DNA from: Bryobacterales bacterium
GTDB taxonomy: Bacteria > Acidobacteriota > Terriglobia > Bryobacterales > Bryobacteraceae
Direction of reading: 5' to 3'
Length of the DNA stretch: 7,066 nt
Assembly: GCA_003154855.1 (NCBI GenBank)
Contig: PMEV01000080.1
Location: forward strand, 1-7,066
Position 1 is the stretch's first letter. Each line of letters begins with the position of its first letter. A model generated the notes under the pieces. That model did no database searches. It had not been told where the DNA came from and worked only from the letters and a program-made list of their open reading frames with translations. Positions 4,160-7,066 of the stretch are shown in pieces. A program made the position numbers and the translations under genes.

Positions 4160-7066
4160 TTGGCCGCCTACTGTTCCGACCCCGCCGTCCCGCCTACCGA
4201 GGTCGGTGTTCTTGTGCTCGCCCGGAACCCCCAGGATGCCCAGCGGCGCCTCGACGAGCTGGCCAGGGCCGGCATGAAGGTCCGCGCCGACGTGGTTTCG
4301 ACGCCGGAGGATTTCCGCAATGCGGCCGCGGCCCGGCCCTGCGATGTCATCCTGGCGGACTCCGAGCTGCCCGGATGGACCGGCCTCGACCTGCTGAACT
4401 TCTTGCGCGAGAGCGGTCTCGATATACCCGTGGTGCTGGTGGCCTCTCCGGCGGGCGAGGAGGCCGCGCTCGACTGCCTTCGCCGGGGCGCCTCCGATTA
4501 CCTCCTCGAGGACCGGCTGGGCCGTTTGCCGCTGGCCCTTCATCGGGCCATCGAGCGCCGCGCCCTGCTCGGCGGTAGGCGGCGCGCGGAGGAAAAACTC
4601 CTCCACCTCAACCGCCTGTACTCGGTCATCAGCCATCTTCGCCAGGCCGTGGTGCGCAGTCCCAGCCGCGATTCTCTCTTCGACGAAGTCTGCCGCATCG
4701 CGGTCCAGGACGGCGGGTTCCGCATGGCCTGGATCGGACTGGTCGATCCGGAAACGCTGCTTGTCGAGCCGGTCGCGCACTGGGGCTTCGAGGACGGCTA
4801 TTTGAACGCCGTGCGGATCTCGGTCCAGGAGGCGCCGGAGGGCCGCGGACCCACTGGCAGCGCGCTGCGCGAGGGGCGCCACTTCATCTGCAACGATATT
4901 CCCAACGACGACGCCATGGCGCCCTGGAGGGACGAGGCGGCCCGGCGCGGCTATCGATCCGCGGCCGCCTTCCCGCTCCATATAGCGGCTAGACCGGCCG
5001 GCGCGTTGACCTTGTACGCCGGCGAGCCGGGCTTTTTCGATCCCGAGAACATCCAGTTGTTCGAGGAAGTCGCCGCGGACGTCGGTTTCGCCCTCGAGAA
5101 CATGGAACGGGACCGGCAGCGGCGCCGCGCCGAACGGGAGCGCGCCCAGCTCTATCTCAGCGAGCAGGACGCCCTGACGCAGGCCCAGGCCGGCGCTCGG
5201 TTCCTCGAACTGCTCGAAGCCGCGCCGGACGCCATTCTCGAGGTCGATCGCGACGGGCGCATTCTGCTCTTGAACGCCGCGGCCGAGAGGCTCTTCGGAT
5301 TCGCTCGCGAAGAGCTGCTCGGACAGCCCGTCGAACTCCTGGTGCCGTTGAGATTCCGGGAAGCGCACCCCGTGCATCGCGCCAGCTTCCTGGCGGACCC
5401 CTCGACGCGCGAGGTCGCCCCGGGCGGTTGCGTCGAGGCGCTCCGCAAGGATGGCTCCCAGTTTCCGGTCGAGATCGGTCTCAGCCCCATCCAGTCCGCC
5501 AGCGGCGATCGGGTCACCTGCATCGTGCGCGACATCGCCAAACGCAAACGGACCGAGGACGCGCTGCACGAATCCAGCCGGCGCATCTCCAACATCCTGG
5601 AAAGCATCACCGACGGATTCTTCGCCCTGGACCGCGATTGGCGCTTCACCTATCTCAACCGCAAGGCCGAGCAGCTCATCGGCCACTCGCGGGAGAAACT
5701 GATCGGCGGTAATATCTGGGAAGCGTTCCCCGAGTTGCTGGGCACCGTCTTCGAGACCCAATGGCGCACCGCCGCCGCCGGAAACGTCCCGATAGGCTTC
5801 TCGGCGAGCTATCCGGGCGGCAAGTTCTGGGCCGAGGTGCACGCCTATCCCTCCGAAGACGGCCTCTCGGTGTACTTCCAGGACATCACCGCGCGCATGC
5901 GGCTGGAAGAGCAGTTCCGCCAGTCCCAGAAGCTCGAGGCGCTGGGACGCTTGGCCGGCGGCGTCGCGCACGACTTCAACAATCTGCTCACCATCATCGG
6001 CGGCTATGGACAGATCGCCCTGGACGGCCTCGCGGCCCGCGACCCGGTGCGGAAGGACCTGGAAACCGTGGTCGAGGCCGCCAATCGCGCCAGCGCATTG
6101 ACCAGGCAATTGCTGGCCTTCAGCCGCCACCAGGTCGTGCAACCCAAAGTCCTGGATCTGAACCGCCTGGTTCACAAAGTGAGTAAGATGCTGCGCCGCG
6201 TGATCGGCGAGGACGTCGAGTTGCGGCTGGCCCCCGCGCCCCACCCTCTCCGTGTCAAGGCCGACCCGGGCCAGCTCGAGCAAGTGCTCATGAACCTGGC
6301 CGTGAACGCGCGCGATGCCATGCCCCAGGGCGGCCGGCTCAGCATTGAGATCGCCTCCGTCGATCTGCAGGCCCACGCCCCCGGCGCACCTCCCGACTTG
6401 CCCCGCGGCGGCTATGTGATGCTCTCGGTCGCCGATACCGGGACCGGGATGGATGAAAAGGTCCGCGCGCGGCTCTTCGAGCCGTTCTTCACCACCAAAC
6501 CCAGGGGCAAAGGGACCGGCCTCGGTCTCTCCACTGTCTACGGCCAGGTGAAGCAGAACAAAGGCGACATCCTGGTCGAGACGGAGCTGGGGAAAGGCAC
6601 CACCTTCCGCATCTACCTTCCGCGCATCGATCGCGCCCCGAAACCGCTCCGCAAAGAGCCCCCCGCGCGGCCGCCCCGTCGAGGCAGCGAGACCATCTTG
6701 CTGGTCGAGGACGAGGACCAGGTCCGCGAGCTTACCCGCGACATGCTTCTCTCGCAGGGCTACAAAGTCATCGAGGCTTGCGACGGACCCAGTGCCCTGC
6801 GCATCTTGGAGGCCCACCCCGGCCCTATCGACATGTTGCTTACCGACGTCATCATGCCCGGAATGAGCGGCCGGCAGTTGGCCGAAAAGCTTCTCTCCAT
6901 GCAGCCGCATCTCAAGGTGCTCTACATTTCCGGCTACACCGACGAAGCCATTGCCCGCCACGGCCTCCTGGAACACGAAACTCATCTGTTGCAGAAGCCT
7001 TTCACCCGCAAGGCCTTGGCATCCAGGGTCCGGATTCTGCTCGACGCCGCCCCCCGGCCCGCCAAA
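4160..7066 (+). CDS. Soluble hybrid sensor histidine kinase: REC-GAF-PAS-PAS-HisKA-HATPase-REC (3' end cut by window)
   Basis: 969 codons are open to the right edge. Domain order, numbering from TTG 4160: degenerate receiver about 15-135 (Asp67 in 'VILADSELPGWTG'); GAF about 150-312; charged coiled-coil linker about 313-345; PAS 348-465; PAS 476-582; HisKA with His604 in 'GGVAHDFNNLLT' (HPK4-type H box); HATPase with N box Asn716 ('NLAVNARDAM'), G1 Asp759 ('ADTGTGMD'), F box 'FEPFFTTK' and G2 'GTGLGL' at 785-790; and a C-terminal receiver with Glu850/Asp851, phosphoacceptor Asp896 ('LLTDVIMPGMSG'), Ser924 and Lys946. The kinase core and final receiver look fully active, so phosphate should pass His604 to Asp896 and perhaps on to an unseen partner. 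There are no membrane segments, so sensing is cytosolic through GAF/PAS; the ligand is unknown. The last domain is nearly complete. The start is uncertain: an in-frame TAA at 4145 leaves TTG 4160 as the only start that keeps the first receiver strand. The gene diverges from the permease. Confidence 0.93.
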   Translation, partial: MAAYCSDPAVPPTEVGVLVLARNPQDAQRRLDELARAGMKVRADVVSTPEDFRNAAAARPCDVILADSELPGWTGLDLLNFLRESGLDIPVVLVASPAGEEAALDCLRRGASDYLLEDRLGRLPLALHRAIERRALLGGRRRAEEKLLHLNRLYSVISHLRQAVVRSPSRDSLFDEVCRIAVQDGGFRMAWIGLVDPETLLVEPVAHWGFEDGYLNAVRISVQEAPEGRGPTGSALREGRHFICNDIPNDDAMAPWRDEAARRGYRSAAAFPLHIAARPAGALTLYAGEPGFFDPENIQLFEEVAADVGFALENMERDRQRRRAERERAQLYLSEQDALTQAQAGARFLELLEAAPDAILEVDRDGRILLLNAAAERLFGFAREELLGQPVELLVPLRFREAHPVHRASFLADPSTREVAPGGCVEALRKDGSQFPVEIGLSPIQSASGDRVTCIVRDIAKRKRTEDALHESSRRISNILESITDGFFALDRDWRFTYLNRKAEQLIGHSREKLIGGNIWEAFPELLGTVFETQWRTAAAGNVPIGFSASYPGGKFWAEVHAYPSEDGLSVYFQDITARMRLEEQFRQSQKLEALGRLAGGVAHDFNNLLTIIGGYGQIALDGLAARDPVRKDLETVVEAANRASALTRQLLAFSRHQVVQPKVLDLNRLVHKVSKMLRRVIGEDVELRLAPAPHPLRVKADPGQLEQVLMNLAVNARDAMPQGGRLSIEIASVDLQAHAPGAPPDLPRGGYVMLSVADTGTGMDEKVRARLFEPFFTTKPRGKGTGLGLSTVYGQVKQNKGDILVETELGKGTTFRIYLPRIDRAPKPLRKEPPARPPRRGSETILLVEDEDQVRELTRDMLLSQGYKVIEACDGPSALRILEAHPGPIDMLLTDVIMPGMSGRQLAEKLLSMQPHLKVLYISGYTDEAIARHGLLEHETHLLQKPFTRKALASRVRILLDAAPRPAK

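Noticed and set aside
3164..6985. A 1273-codon open frame on the minus strand, running antisense through most of the hybrid kinase and across the permease gene.
   Set aside because: Its product is featureless, while the plus strand encodes every expected kinase motif in one frame and the permease uses a different minus frame. Long antisense frames are common opposite GC-rich genes because stop codons are rare there.

Overview
The window is a GC-rich (roughly two-thirds G+C by eye), gene-dense stretch of bacterial chromosome. A polysaccharide-type ABC exporter permease and TonB-type domains indicate a diderm bacterium. Gene style, the doubled TonB-domain protein, the PAS/GAF hybrid kinase and the selenocysteine-type SelD together suggest Acidobacteriota (Bryobacterales/Solibacter-like). 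That placement is an inference; no rRNA or other marker gene is present.

Layout: (1) 1-280, minus: the N-terminal 93 codons of alanyl-tRNA synthetase (alaS), running off the left edge. (2) 326-1000, plus: an exported protein made of two tandem TonB C-terminal-like domains, diverging from alaS across a 45-bp gap that holds a palindrome and a symmetric -10-like GTATAC. (3) 2700-1007, minus: a two-gene operon, selD then pyrF, joined by a 4-bp ATGA overlap. (4) 2811-3257, plus: a small Ser/Ala-rich protein of unknown function with no Arg, Cys, His, Trp or Tyr. (5) 4113-3277, minus: an ABC-2 polysaccharide-export-type permease with no ATPase next to it. (6) 4160-7066, plus: a large soluble hybrid histidine kinase (degenerate REC - GAF - PAS - PAS - HisKA - HATPase - REC), running off the right edge with its last domain nearly complete.

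The main discovery is in selD. A conventional reading opens it at a TTG at 2634 and loses the active-site segment. Upstream in the same frame lies ATG (2700) with a good Shine-Dalgarno, then 13 sense codons, an in-frame UGA (2661-2659), and the family's G-[C/U]-x-x-K segment. The UGA is followed at the right distance by a compact hairpin with GU in its apical loop, as in bacterial SECIS elements. The gene is therefore best read as a 339-residue selenoprotein, selenophosphate synthetase with Sec14, meaning the enzyme that supplies selenium for selenocysteine itself needs selenocysteine. SelA, SelB and tRNA-Sec must be encoded elsewhere.

Apart from the selD-pyrF operon, the genes are mostly unrelated housekeeping, envelope and signalling functions. 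I see no mobile element, CRISPR array, tRNA or rRNA. No stretch longer than about 110 bp lacks a gene.
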